Assembly: GCA_963931255.1 (NCBI GenBank)
Contig: OZ006972.1
Coordinates: 62,001-126,000, forward strand
DNA: 64,000 nucleotides
Direction of reading: 5' to 3'
From: CALUVN01 sp944323595
GTDB taxonomy: Bacteria > Cyanobacteriota > Vampirovibrionia > Gastranaerophilales > Gastranaerophilaceae
The position numbers and the translations under genes were made by a program. This document shows positions 1 through 9,145 of this stretch, in pieces. The notes beneath the pieces were generated by a model. The model searched no databases, was not told where the DNA came from, and was given only the letters and a program-made list of their open reading frames with translations. Within the stretch, counting starts at the first letter, position 1. Each line of letters begins with the position of its first letter.

Positions 1-399
1 CTGCATACCGCCTGAAAGTTCAGACGGAAATTTATTTTCAATTCCCTGCAACCCCACAAGTTCAAGTTTTTGGGTTACGATTTGCGCTAAATCTTTCTGG
101 GTATATTTCTTTCTAAGTTCACGTCTTTCCTGAAGTGCAAAGGTAATATTATCAGCCACATTCAATGAATCAAAAAGCGCAGAGTATTGAAAAACCATAG
201 CTATATCACCATCGCCCGTAATAATTTCACCGCCGTCTCTAGGGGTTAAACCACAAATTAGTTTTAGAATTGTACTTTTGCCGGAACCGCTAAAACCGAC
301 TATTGCAAGCGTCTCTCCGTCATTAACTTTAAAAGAAACATTATCTATAACTTTTCTGTCATCGTATATTTTTATAAGATTTTTAACTTCAATACTCAT
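1..399 (-). CDS. mlaF: MlaF-like ABC transporter ATP-binding protein (3' part outside window)
   Basis: Only the first 133 codons are inside the window; the gene runs off the left edge. Translation from the ATG at 399 shows Walker A GFSGSGKST near residue 35, a Q-loop segment MVFQYSALFDSL and, at the very edge, the ABC signature LSGGMQ. The phrase around the Q-loop and the adjacent MlaE permease fit the ATPase of the Mla/TGD phospholipid transporter, which powers lipid movement between the inner and outer membranes. It lies 20 nt downstream of mlaE on the same strand and is probably co-transcribed with it. The substrate-binding MlaD protein is not visible and may lie beyond the edge. Confidence 0.88.
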   Translation of the reverse strand, partial: MSIEVKNLIKIYDDRKVIDNVSFKVNDGETLAIVGFSGSGKSTILKLICGLTPRDGGEIITGDGDIAMVFQYSALFDSLNVADNITFALQERRELRKKYTQKDLAQIVTQKLELVGLQGIENKFPSELSGGMQ

Positions 400-419
400 A
401 ACTTAACTATTATACCTCT

Positions 420-1229
420 TTAATAGAAAAATGCGATAGCAAATATCATATCGATTATAACAATAGCAACAAAGGACCAGACAACAGCTTTTGTCGTAGC
501 CAGTCCGACACCTTTTGCTCCGCCTGATGCGTGGTAACCGCAAGTACAGCTTATAAGTGCAATCGTACCGCCAAAACAGGCAGCTTTAAATAAACTTACA
601 AACAAGTCCTTTATGTAAACTCCCAGCCACGCTGAATCAAAATAAGCACGATAAGAAAGCCCTGCAGACAAATCAGAAGTAACTGCGCCCGCAATTACAC
701 CTATAACAGATGCTAATATAACAATAAACGGCATCATTATAATCCCCGCAAGAACTCTGGGGACAAATAAATATCTTACCGGATGAACTTTCAATACCTG
801 AATAGCATCAATTTGCTCGGTAACACGCATTGTTGCAATTTCGGATGCCATAGAAGAACCTATCATAGAAATAATCGCAAATGCAGACATTACAGCACCT
901 GCTTCTCGCACAAATAAGATAGTAAGCAGTAATCCTACAAAATTACTTCCCCCCTGTTTAACCATCTCCGCTGCAACCTGCGATGCAATAATTATAGAAG
1001 TCATAGCTGTTATAGAAAGAGTTATAGGTAATGATGATATGCCAAAACGATTACACTGCTCTATTAATTCTTTTTTTTCTATTTCGCCTTTAAGAATAAA
1101 TTTGGCTGTGAGTCCTAATTTTTCTGTTATTTGCCCGAGTGTTTCCAGAAATACGGTAAATTCTTCCAGAATTCCCTTAAAAATTCTATATGTTGCAGAC
1201 TGTCTGTAATATTTTTGTAACGTTATCAT
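420..1229 (-). CDS. mlaE: MlaE-family lipid ABC transporter permease
   Basis: A 269-residue membrane protein with the MlaE/DUF140 layout: an amphipathic N-terminal part, then RFGISSLPI and several long hydrophobic segments to the C-terminus. It should form the inner-membrane channel of a phospholipid transporter with the MlaF-like ATPase downstream. The frame is open up to a TTG at 1265, but that TTG is the -35 box (TTGACA) of a near-consensus promoter, so the ATG at 1229 is preferred. That ATG is only 6 nt after the -10 box and no Shine-Dalgarno is seen, so the mRNA may be leaderless. Usual MlaE length is about 260 residues, which agrees with this start. Confidence 0.88.
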   Translation of the reverse strand: MITLQKYYRQSATYRIFKGILEEFTVFLETLGQITEKLGLTAKFILKGEIEKKELIEQCNRFGISSLPITLSITAMTSIIIASQVAAEMVKQGGSNFVGLLLTILFVREAGAVMSAFAIISMIGSSMASEIATMRVTEQIDAIQVLKVHPVRYLFVPRVLAGIIMMPFIVILASVIGVIAGAVTSDLSAGLSYRAYFDSAWLGVYIKDLFVSLFKAACFGGTIALISCTCGYHASGGAKGVGLATTKAVVWSFVAIVIIDMIFAIAFFY

Positions 1230-1235
1230 TTCATT

Positions 1236-1265
1236 ATTATACAAAAGATTTAGAATTTGTGTCAA
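1236..1265 (-). promoter_or_regulatory. Consensus sigma-70 promoter of mlaE
   Basis: On the minus strand TTGACA (1265-1260), an 18-nt spacer and TATAAT (1241-1236) match the consensus exactly. The predicted transcription start falls at about 1229, the mlaE ATG itself. Confidence 0.8.
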
Positions 1266-1278
1266 TTTGTAATTTGTG
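1255..1278. promoter_or_regulatory. Three direct repeats between mlaE and padR (possible operator)
   Basis: ATTTGTG-like units begin at 1255, 1265 and 1272. They overlap the mlaE -35 box and the region where a weak padR promoter (TTGTGT at 1257, TATTCT at 1280) would lie. A PadR regulator binding here could control both directions; this is inference from position only. Confidence 0.35.
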
Positions 1279-1292
1279 CTATTCTTGGACTT

Positions 1293-1820
1293 ATGATAGA
1301 GCTGTTAATATTATTTTCATTATTAAAAAGAGATTTAACAATGTACGGAGTACATAAATTTATCACAGAAAACTTTTCTCCGTTCACACAGCCCAGTTTC
1401 GGGGCAATCAAGCCTGCTCTCGTAAGATTGGAAAAAGGAGGTTTTATTACCTCGAGAAAATTAATGTCTGACGGCGGCAAATTGTCTGTTTTCTACTCTG
1501 TCACCAAAAACGGACTTGAAGAACTAAAACGTCTGCTGGTTGAAGATTTGAGCACAAATCCGCTTCAATTTTTATCCAACGCGCGTGTAAAACTTTGCTG
1601 CGGCGCATTTTTAGATTCCGACGATCGTGCAAAGATGTTTTTCAACATCAAAAACCTCGCAATGGAACACAAATTCAGAGCTGAAAACATTCTAAATGAT
1701 GAATATAATACAGTCAGTTTCTACCAGCGTATTGTTCTTGATAACATAATTTGTGAGTATAACAATTTTATAAACTTAGTGGAAGGATTTGAAAAAGAAA
1801 ATGCCGGCAATAGTAAATAA
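1293..1820 (+). CDS. PadR-family transcriptional regulator
   Basis: About 175 residues. The N-terminal 80 residues fit the PadR winged helix: a hydrophobic first helix (IELLILFSLL), then the MYGVHKFI recognition region and the wing pattern KLSVFYSVTKNGLEEL. The C-terminal part is the helical dimerisation region. The frame is open to a TTG at 1257, but the ATG at 1293 begins at the conserved first helix. The gene is divergent from mlaE with overlapping promoter regions, so it may regulate the lipid transporter and itself. Its end overlaps the next gene by 20 nt, suggesting translational coupling with the DUF512 protein. The ligand is unknown. Confidence 0.75.
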   Translation: MIELLILFSLLKRDLTMYGVHKFITENFSPFTQPSFGAIKPALVRLEKGGFITSRKLMSDGGKLSVFYSVTKNGLEELKRLLVEDLSTNPLQFLSNARVKLCCGAFLDSDDRAKMFFNIKNLAMEHKFRAENILNDEYNTVSFYQRIVLDNIICEYNNFINLVEGFEKENAGNSK

Positions 1821-3069
1821 AGTTCTGGAAAACTCCATTGCAGAAGAACTGGAAATAGAAGCAGGTGACGAAATTCTTTCCATCGACGGCACAATAATGT
1901 CTGATATGATAGATTATAATTTTCTATGCAAATCAGACTTTCTTACGCTGGAAATCAAAAAGAAAAAAAGCGGAGAAATTGAAGAAATAGAACTTGAAAA
2001 AGACTTTGATGAAGACTTAGGTATAGTTTTTGAAAGTGCAGTCTTTGACAGGGTTAAACCCTGCCTTAATAAATGTATCTTCTGCTTCGTCGATCAGCAG
2101 CCGGACGGTCTGCGGGAAACTTTATATATCAAAGATGACGATTACAGACTATCATATCTGCAGGGTACATATATTACACTGACAAATTTGACAGAAAAAG
2201 ACAAAGAACGAATAAAAAAAATGCATCTGGGCCCCTTTTACGTATCCGTACACACCACAAATCCGGAATTAAGGGTAAAAATGCTCAGAAACCCCAATGC
2301 CGGCAAAGCTCTTGAAAATCTAAAGTGGTTCCGAAAGAATAAAATTCCGTTTCACGCTCAGATTGTCTTATGTCCGGGGTATAACGACGGAGAGGAATTA
2401 GAACGGACGCTTTCTGATCTGGCAGAATTAAAAAATACAGTTTTGTCAGTTGCAATAGTACCAGTAGGAGTTACTCAATTCAGAACGGAAAAACTTGTTC
2501 AGGTTGACAGGGACTGTGCAATAAAGACACTTGATATCGCATCAAAATATAAACGTGTGTGCTGCTCTGATGAATTTTTCCTGCTTGCGGAGCGCGAAAT
2601 TCCACCGGCTAAATACTACGGGAATTTCTCACAGCTTGAAGACGGAGTCGGCTCTATCAGAATGCTGCTGGAAGATTTTAAAACACTTGAATTACCTGCG
2701 GAGATTTCAAAGCCAGAAAAAATTATATTTGCAACCTCCTATGCGGCTGAAAGCGCCATCAGACAAATATGTAAAAAACTGGAGAAAATAAAAAATCTTA
2801 CAACAGAAGTTGTACCGGTAAAATCAAACTATTGGGGACAAAATATTACAGTTGCCGGCTTAATCACAACAGAAGATTTGATAAACAGCCTTAAAGACAA
2901 AAAAGGCGACTTTGTGGTAATTCCATCGGTAATGCTCAGACCTTACAGTGAAGATTTCCTTGACGGTAAAACGTTGTCCTATGTAAAAGAAAAAACAGGC
3001 AAAGAGTTTTTTGTGATAAATAATATTTACTCGATGAAAGAATTAACAGATTATCTATTTGATTTATAA
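1801..3069 (+). CDS. DUF512 radical-SAM-like iron-sulfur protein
   Basis: A protein of 422 residues. Residues 1-70 form a PDZ-like domain (AGDEILSIDG). Next comes a cysteine cluster C88-x3-C92-x2-C95 followed by FVDQQPDG, and a TIM-barrel-like body containing FYVSVHTTNPELR and QIVLCPGYNDG. This is the DUF512 family (cyanobacterial/clostridial putative FeS oxidoreductase), related to radical SAM enzymes; its reaction is not known. A TTG at 1789 would extend it by four codons, but the ATG at 1801 matches the family start. It overlaps the padR end and belongs to the same transcript. Presence in cyanobacteria-related genomes supports the taxonomic guess. Confidence 0.85.
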   Translation: MPAIVNKVLENSIAEELEIEAGDEILSIDGTIMSDMIDYNFLCKSDFLTLEIKKKKSGEIEEIELEKDFDEDLGIVFESAVFDRVKPCLNKCIFCFVDQQPDGLRETLYIKDDDYRLSYLQGTYITLTNLTEKDKERIKKMHLGPFYVSVHTTNPELRVKMLRNPNAGKALENLKWFRKNKIPFHAQIVLCPGYNDGEELERTLSDLAELKNTVLSVAIVPVGVTQFRTEKLVQVDRDCAIKTLDIASKYKRVCCSDEFFLLAEREIPPAKYYGNFSQLEDGVGSIRMLLEDFKTLELPAEISKPEKIIFATSYAAESAIRQICKKLEKIKNLTTEVVPVKSNYWGQNITVAGLITTEDLINSLKDKKGDFVVIPSVMLRPYSEDFLDGKTLSYVKEKTGKEFFVINNIYSMKELTDYLFDL

Positions 3070-3091
3070 TAACATTGAAAGGACAGAACTT

Positions 3092-3415
3092 ATGCAGATT
3101 ACTCCAATTACCCCAATGAGCCCGTATTTTAAAGTGTTTAAAAACCTTGAAAAACAACAAGCAGAAAAAGACCAATATGATAGGGAACAAATAGAAATAT
3201 ACAAGCAAATCAAAAAAGAAGCACATCGTACTGCTGCGTATGCAACCGCACTTATTTTACCGGTTTGTATAGTTGCTTATTCTAATAGCAATAAAAAATC
3301 AAATGAAACAATACCTGCAGAAATACAAATTGAGCAAAAACAACAAAGTGTTAATGTTCAAACTGCAAAAGACAGTTTACAATTATTTTCAAACAAAAAA
3401 GCCTCTCAAGAATAG
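3092..3415 (+). CDS. Small predicted membrane protein, unknown
   Basis: A protein of 107 residues, not recognised. The ATG at 3092 has GAAAGGA at a good distance (8 nt); a longer frame from 3059 overlaps the DUF512 stop and lacks support. There is a charged, coiled-coil-like stretch rich in K, E and Q (residues 15-45), a single hydrophobic segment of about 18 residues (AAYATALILPVCIVAY) and a polar tail. It follows the DUF512 gene by 22 nt and probably ends the same operon. Its stop codon lies in the loop of the terminator hairpin. Confidence 0.6.
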   Translation: MQITPITPMSPYFKVFKNLEKQQAEKDQYDREQIEIYKQIKKEAHRTAAYATALILPVCIVAYSNSNKKSNETIPAEIQIEQKQQSVNVQTAKDSLQLFSNKKASQE

Positions 3416-3427
3416 AGAGGCTTTTTT
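3401..3427. terminator. Bidirectional terminator between small ORF and glnA
   Basis: GCCTCTC (3401-3407) pairs with GAGAGGC (3415-3421); six T follow on the plus strand and a run of A precedes it, giving a U-tract for glnA on the minus strand. The TAG stop of the upstream ORF (3413-3415) is at the loop. Confidence 0.85.
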
Positions 3428-3430
3428 AAA

Positions 3431-4795
3431 TTAGTATCTTTCAAGATATTTATCAATTTCCCATTGTGAAACATAAGTTCTAAATGAATCCCATTCTTTC
3501 TTTTTTGAACTCATAAATTCATTAAACGCGTGTTCACCGAGAGCTGCACGACCGACAAGGGATTTATCCAGATAATCCAAGGCTTCTGCAAGACTTCCCG
3601 GAAGTGCGTCTATTCTTTGTTTTTTACGTTCTTTAGTTGTCAATTTATAAATGTTGCTTTCAACAGGAGCCGGAGGATCAATTTTGTTTCTAACACCGTC
3701 AATACAAGCCTCCAATATAGCCGCAAAAGCCAGATAAGGGTTGCATGCCGGATCCGGAGAACGAAGTTCAACCCGTGTAGCATTTCCGCGTTTTGCCGGA
3801 ACTCTCAAAAGTGCACTTCTGTTTGCCAGAGACCAGGCAAGATACACAGGAGCCTCATAGCCCGGAACCAAACGTTTGTAACTGTTAACAGTCGGGTTCA
3901 AAATAGCTGTTATTGATTTGATATGTTTCAACATACCGCCGATAGAGTATTTGGCTACATCAGAAAGCTGGTATTCAGCATTTTCGTCGAAAAATGCATT
4001 TTTCCCGTCCTTAAACAAAGATACATTACAGTGCATACCTGAACCGTTAATTCCGAAAATAGGCTTAGGCATAAATGTTGCATGGAGATTATGTAATGCC
4101 GCAATAGCCTTAACCGCAATTCTAAAGGTAGTCACATTATCCGCAGCCGTCAAAACATCAGCGTAGCGAAAATCTACTTCATGCTGCCCGTCAGCAACTT
4201 CGTGATGGGAAGCTTCAATATCAAATCCCATTTCCTGCAAGGTTAAAACAATATCAGAACGAACATCTTCGCCTAAATCTTCAGGTCCTACATCATAATA
4301 ACCGGCTCTGTCCTGAGTTGTTGTCGTAACTTTACCGTCTTTGTCTTTAGAAAACAGGAAAAATTCTGCTTCCGGTCCTATATTCATTGAAAAACCAAGC
4401 TTTGCAGCCTCTTTCATTACCCGTTTAAGATTGCATCTCGGGCAGCCCTCAAACGGCGTACCATCAGCATTATATATATCGCAAATTAATCTTGCGGAAT
4501 TTATACCGTCACTTTCTCTCCATGGCAAAATCTGGAATGAATTTTTATCAGGATAGAAAAACATATCAGAAGTTTCTATGCTTCTGAAACCTTTTATAGA
4601 AGAACCGTCTAACATGATTTCATTATTTAAAGCTTTTTCGATGTGCTGGGACGGGATTGTCATATTTTTTACCTGTCCGTTTATGTCTACAAACTGCAAT
4701 TTGATAAACTTGATATTATATTCTTTTATCAAGCTTTTAATCTCATCATCGGAAAAACTCTTGTTGTCTAATCTTGTGTGCATAAATTCTTTCAT
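3431..4795 (-). CDS. glnA: Glutamine synthetase, type I
   Basis: A protein of 454 residues that makes glutamine from glutamate, ammonia and ATP in the cytosol. GS-I motifs visible are VDINGQVKNMTIP, DGSSIKGF, IGPEAEFFLF, the ammonia/glutamate region NPTVNSYKRLVPGYEAP and RVELRSPDPACNPYLA. The size and short C-terminus fit the GSI-alpha (Bacillus/clostridial) subtype, not the adenylylated GSI-beta. The frame extends to a TTG at 4864, but this coincides with a promoter -35 box; the ATG at 4795 has AAAGAGG 5 nt upstream. Two candidate small RNAs lie upstream on the same strand. The gene is convergent with the DUF512 operon and shares its terminator. Confidence 0.95.
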   Translation of the reverse strand: MKEFMHTRLDNKSFSDDEIKSLIKEYNIKFIKLQFVDINGQVKNMTIPSQHIEKALNNEIMLDGSSIKGFRSIETSDMFFYPDKNSFQILPWRESDGINSARLICDIYNADGTPFEGCPRCNLKRVMKEAAKLGFSMNIGPEAEFFLFSKDKDGKVTTTTQDRAGYYDVGPEDLGEDVRSDIVLTLQEMGFDIEASHHEVADGQHEVDFRYADVLTAADNVTTFRIAVKAIAALHNLHATFMPKPIFGINGSGMHCNVSLFKDGKNAFFDENAEYQLSDVAKYSIGGMLKHIKSITAILNPTVNSYKRLVPGYEAPVYLAWSLANRSALLRVPAKRGNATRVELRSPDPACNPYLAFAAILEACIDGVRNKIDPPAPVESNIYKLTTKERKKQRIDALPGSLAEALDYLDKSLVGRAALGEHAFNEFMSSKKKEWDSFRTYVSQWEIDKYLERY

Positions 4796-4835
4796 GTAGT
4801 CCTCTTTCTTCTTTTTCATTTTTTCTACGTATTTT

Positions 4836-4864
4836 ATTAGAATACTTTTTCTTAAATCCGTCAA
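4836..4864 (-). promoter_or_regulatory. Likely glnA promoter
   Basis: Minus strand TTGACG (4864-4859), 17-nt spacer, TCTAAT (4841-4836). It would give a leader of about 34 nt containing the Shine-Dalgarno before the ATG at 4795. Confidence 0.5.
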
Positions 4865-4968
4865 GCTTTTTTATATTAAGATTGTATAAAGACGGGCTTT
4901 TTCAGGATTTACTAAAAATATAATATTTTTCTAAAAATTCATTTCTAAACTAAAAAAATAAAAAAAGC

Positions 4969-5095
4969 AAAAAAAAACTCTTTCTGGAGAAAGAGTCCTT
5001 GGAATTTTTTTGTAATTCCTCGTGTGTGTAGAAGGTTAGTGTGTAGTAGGTAGTGTAAATAGTAAGTGTGTGTATAAGTCTCGTGTTTATTTAAT
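4969..5095 (-). ncRNA. Candidate small RNA, copy A (downstream)
   Basis: On the minus strand a -10-like TATATT (5107-5102) is followed by about 127 nt ending in an intrinsic terminator: stem 4977-4984 with 4989-4996, loop of four, then eight U. The body is C- and A-rich and almost lacks G over about 50 nt, so it should be single-stranded, then a small hairpin (GGAATT/AATTCC) precedes the terminator. The open segment contains CCU-rich stretches such as CUACCUACU and CUAACCUUCU that could pair with Shine-Dalgarno sequences. Function and exact 5' end are inference; the TSS is estimated from the -10 box. Confidence 0.55.
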
Positions 5096-5202
5096 CGTTT
5101 TAATATAGCTTATCGCTTACATATTAATAAAGTATTTTGCTAATATATAATTGCTATATAAATAAATTTTTGTTACATTTCTTCATATAATAATATTTGA
5201 GC

Positions 5203-5328
5203 AAAAAAAAACTCTTTCTGAGAAAGAGCCCTTGGAATTTTTTTGTAATTCCTCGTGTGTGTAAGAAGGTTAGTGTGTAGTAGGTAGTGTAAATAGTAAG
5301 TGTGTGTATAAGTCTCGTGTTTATTTAA
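5203..5328 (-). ncRNA. Candidate small RNA, copy B (upstream)
   Basis: Second copy of the same unit. The -10-like box is TATACT (5340-5335), and the terminator stem is 5212-5218 with 5222-5228 followed by nine U. Relative to copy A the terminator loop is shorter and there is one extra base in the C/A-rich segment. Preservation of stem, U-tract and -10 box between copies is the main support for an RNA gene on this strand. Confidence 0.55.
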
Positions 5329-5469
5329 TCGTTTAGTATAGCTTATCGCTTACATATTAATAAAGTATTTTGCCAATATATAATTGCTATATAAATAAAA
5401 CTTTGTTACATTTGTTTACAATAAAGTGAAGTTCCCCTACCGCAGTCGTAAAAATTAATAGGCTAAAAA

Positions 5470-7059
5470 TTAATCAATAATAATTTCTTTTTCATTTTTA
5501 TACGTAACATACCCCGGATTAGCCTTTGGAGGCTTTCTGAGATATTTATGTTTTGTATAAATAACACCGATTTTAGAAGATGTAGATGCACTTGAATATT
5601 GTTTAGCCAGTTCACAACATTTTAGGATGACAGAATCCGGCGGATTAGAACCTTTTAAAAGCACATGTGAACCTGCGCAGTCTTTCGTATGGAACCATAA
5701 ATCGTCATCTTTTCCCAGTTTTGAGACAATGTAATCATTCTGGCGGTTATTTTTCCCGATGTAAATTTTATATCCGTTAAGTTCAATTTCCAGTGGGGAG
5801 GCGGGTTTAGTTAAAACTTTCTCTTTAGACTGTTTATCGTCTAATTCAGGAATAATTTCTGCTAAATCTTCCAGTGACTTTGCGTTTTCAAGAGAATACA
5901 GAACCTGTTCAAGATATTCAACGTTTAATTTTAGCCCCGCACCGAGTTCTTCAAGTTTAAGCTTGGAGGTTTTGTCTTTATTATATTTTTTATAAAAAAC
6001 ATTTGCATTCTCTTTCAAAGTCTTTGTTGCATCAAGTTTTATAGTTATATCTTTATTATTTTCATAATCAAAAACGGTAATTTTATCGGAATAATCAGGA
6101 TTATTGTATAAATTAGCCATAATTAAATCGCCGAAAAGCCGAAACTTATCATAGCTTGAACCGTTTTGCGCCTGTTGTTCCATTTTTGCAAGCGAATTTT
6201 TTACCTTTTTAATTTTTCTCTTTACTTCAGCAATATAATTACTTTGAAGAGCTGAGAATTTATCAAGGTTGATATGATGTGCATAATAACAGTCAATCAT
6301 ATCATTAACGCTATTCTGCCTGATACCGCCGCGTAAAAGTTCATAAAACAAGGAGTATTCAGAAAAATCCGCAGAAATTACCGGTGATAAATTTTCCAGT
6401 TGAACAAAACTTTTAAGTTTTTCAAGAGGCTGATTTCTGCATTGTTCCGCAAAATAATGAGAAAACCAGTAAAATTTATCACTCAAGCTCTCATAATCAA
6501 TTTCTCCATTGTAAGTCATAATATCTGATTTGCTTTGCTTTGGAGGATAAACATAAGGCAGAGTTCCAGCCATTTCCCGTTCACGGCTTTTTTCCGCACC
6601 GACATTATGGGCGCATCCGATAATAATATTAGTATCATAATTGTAGAGAATTATATTGGAATGTTTTCCCATAATTTCTATTGCAAAACAAAGGTCTATT
6701 TTCTCAGACAACTCATTAAATGTTTCAACATATAACTCTAAAATACGCTCATACGGCGGCTGGTTAATCCTGGATATTTTAGCGTTTTCCAAATATTTTC
6801 TTAAAAGCATACAAAACATCGGAGGCTTTTGCGGAATAACAACCCCGCGTTTCACCTCGTTATCTTTTGACATAAAACAAACATGTGCAGACTGCGGATT
6901 TATATTAATATAAAGTTTTCTTGACTGTGAATGATTACGTATTGTTAATATAACTTCCTTTCTGGACGGCTGCTGTATTTTTTGAATGCGCGCCCCTGTC
7001 AGGAAATCTCTGCTTTCTTCCGTAAACGCTTTTAAGGTTAAACTGTCAAAACTAATCAT
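5470..7059 (-). CDS. rqcH: RqcH / NFACT-family ribosome quality control protein
   Basis: A protein of 529 residues with the NFACT order: an N-terminal NFACT-N domain (FDSLTLKAF at the start), a central helical coiled-coil region (EVKRKIKKVKNSLAKME) and a C-terminal NFACT-R domain with DDLWFHTKDCAGSHVLLK. Family members (RqcH, FbpA, Tae2) bind the 50S subunit carrying stalled nascent chains and recruit tRNA-Ala to add alanine tails. They were once described as fibronectin-binding proteins. Monocistronic by context: the sRNA unit follows on the same strand and nfeD is divergent. A TATAGT box lies 11 nt before the ATG and no Shine-Dalgarno is seen. Confidence 0.9.
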   Translation of the reverse strand: MISFDSLTLKAFTEESRDFLTGARIQKIQQPSRKEVILTIRNHSQSRKLYININPQSAHVCFMSKDNEVKRGVVIPQKPPMFCMLLRKYLENAKISRINQPPYERILELYVETFNELSEKIDLCFAIEIMGKHSNIILYNYDTNIIIGCAHNVGAEKSREREMAGTLPYVYPPKQSKSDIMTYNGEIDYESLSDKFYWFSHYFAEQCRNQPLEKLKSFVQLENLSPVISADFSEYSLFYELLRGGIRQNSVNDMIDCYYAHHINLDKFSALQSNYIAEVKRKIKKVKNSLAKMEQQAQNGSSYDKFRLFGDLIMANLYNNPDYSDKITVFDYENNKDITIKLDATKTLKENANVFYKKYNKDKTSKLKLEELGAGLKLNVEYLEQVLYSLENAKSLEDLAEIIPELDDKQSKEKVLTKPASPLEIELNGYKIYIGKNNRQNDYIVSKLGKDDDLWFHTKDCAGSHVLLKGSNPPDSVILKCCELAKQYSSASTSSKIGVIYTKHKYLRKPPKANPGYVTYKNEKEIIID

Positions 7060-7147
7060 AGGTAAATTTTACTATAAACATGCATTCCTTGACCTGATTT
7101 TGGTAATATGTTAAAATGCACATGGTAATTTGTAAGCGAGGTTATTT

Positions 7148-7567
7148 ATGGCTTTATGGCAAATATTTTCCATCATCGGATTTGCATTTTTAATCCTTGA
7201 GATGCTTACACCGTCTTATTTTTGTTTAAACTTCGGGATTGCCGCATTTATTACGGCAGCCGCATCCGTATGGATTACAGATTGGATAATATTGACGATT
7301 CTATTCGCAGTATTATCACTAGTATTGCTTCTGTTTTTCAGACCGTTTCTTATGAGAAAAAACAATACAGAACAAGCAAAACCGGACGATGCTTATATCG
7401 GTAAAATTGCGAAAGTGACAGAAAATGTCGGACCTGATTCAGGTACAGTTACAATTTATGATGAAAGATGGAATGCAAGAACTCTAAACGGCGATCTTAT
7501 TGAAGCAGGCGCAGATGTCAGAGTTATCAAGTTAGACAGTTTAATTATGTTTGTAGAAAGGGTATAA
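7148..7567 (+). CDS. nfeD: NfeD-family membrane protein
   Basis: A protein of 139 residues: two to three hydrophobic segments (residues 5-65), then a soluble OB-fold ending (YIGKIAKVTENVGPDSGTV, DVRVIKLDSLIMFVERV). This is the short NfeD type without the ClpP-like protease domain. NfeD proteins partner with SPFH/stomatin proteins, and the SPFH gene follows after 5 nt, which strongly supports the call. A GCGAGG Shine-Dalgarno precedes the ATG. The pair probably organises inner-membrane microdomains or protein quality control. Confidence 0.88.
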   Translation: MALWQIFSIIGFAFLILEMLTPSYFCLNFGIAAFITAAASVWITDWIILTILFAVLSLVLLLFFRPFLMRKNNTEQAKPDDAYIGKIAKVTENVGPDSGTVTIYDERWNARTLNGDLIEAGADVRVIKLDSLIMFVERV

Positions 7568-7572
7568 ATATT

Positions 7573-8568
<996 letters not shown>

Positions 8569-8591
8569 TAATAGAGAATAGAGAGGAATAA

Positions 8592-8864
8592 ATGGAACCA
8601 TTACCAACAATCAGACTATTGATTGCAACAATTGAACAATTTATCGAAGGTGATTTGATTATACCTGACAATATGAAATTTGACAGCAACGACCCTGATA
8701 ATATTTTATTTTATATTATCAACAGCGGATTGAACTTTGTTTCACTAAAGAATTGTGAAATAAAGGACAGAAAAAATTTAGCGTTCAGACCTGACAGAGC
8801 CCGTTTGGTACATGTAAATATGCTGAATATTTCATCTATACAAATAGTTGATAGCGAAGATTAA
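8592..8864 (+). CDS. Small conserved-looking protein, unknown
   Basis: A protein of 90 residues, not recognised. The ATG at 8592 has AGAGGA 7 nt upstream. It begins with a short hydrophobic helix (IRLLIATIEQFI), is mildly acidic, and its second half (LAFRPDRARLVHVNMLNISSIQIV) looks like beta strands of a small globular domain. There is no signal peptide or membrane segment. It follows the nfeD-SPFH pair by 41 nt and is probably the last gene of that operon. Confidence 0.65.
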   Translation: MEPLPTIRLLIATIEQFIEGDLIIPDNMKFDSNDPDNILFYIINSGLNFVSLKNCEIKDRKNLAFRPDRARLVHVNMLNISSIQIVDSED

Positions 8865-8900
8865 CAGGTCAATTTGACAGGGCGGGGAAATATAAGTTTT

Positions 8901-8939
8901 ATTTGTCGTGTTGAATGTCAAATGTTCAACACGACAAAT
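8901..8939. repeat. 15-bp perfect inverted repeat
   Basis: ATTTGTCGTGTTGAA (8901-8915) is followed 9 nt later by its exact reverse complement (8925-8939). There is no U-tract, so it is more like an intergenic hairpin repeat than a standard terminator. Confidence 0.85.
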
Positions 8940-8949
8940 ATGAGTTGTC

Positions 8950-8970
8950 ATCCTGAACCAGTTTCAGGAT
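8950..8970 (+). terminator. Hairpin downstream of the SPFH operon, terminator-like
   Basis: ATCCTGAA (8950-8957) pairs with TTCAGGAT (8963-8970), followed by only TTTG. A related hairpin (CTGAAC/GTTCAG) occurs near 29125, so it may be a dispersed repeat that also stops transcription. Confidence 0.45.
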
Positions 8971-9145
8971 TTTGTATTGCATAAGGTCATACCACCCCAT
9001 CTCTTTATTGATGCAAACTTATGTTTCCTGTTTGTGCATGGATAATTTTACAAAATGATAACCGCCTAAAGTAAAAAAATGTGGCTATTTTTTTATGTTT
9101 TTGCTAATATTTTTTTAGAATGTTTTATTTTAAAAGGAAGAAGAA

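Larger units (their letters stand above)
4967..5413. repeat. Tandem duplication of a ~214-bp unit
   Basis: Two almost identical units, 4967-5180 and 5201-5413, repeat with a 234-bp period. They differ by a few substitutions and single-base indels. No reading frame is conserved, but a terminator hairpin and a -10-like box are kept in both, which suggests duplicated RNA genes. Confidence 0.9.

Noticed and set aside
1230..1265. TTG start of mlaE at 1265
   Set aside because: This TTG is the -35 box of a consensus promoter; ATG 1229 gives the normal protein length.
4796..4864. TTG start of glnA at 4864
   Set aside because: Overlaps a likely -35 box; ATG 4795 has a clear Shine-Dalgarno.
4967..5413. 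Cis-acting glutamine riboswitch of glnA
   Set aside because: The units end in full terminators more than 170 nt before glnA and glnA has its own promoter; separate RNAs fit better, though not proven.
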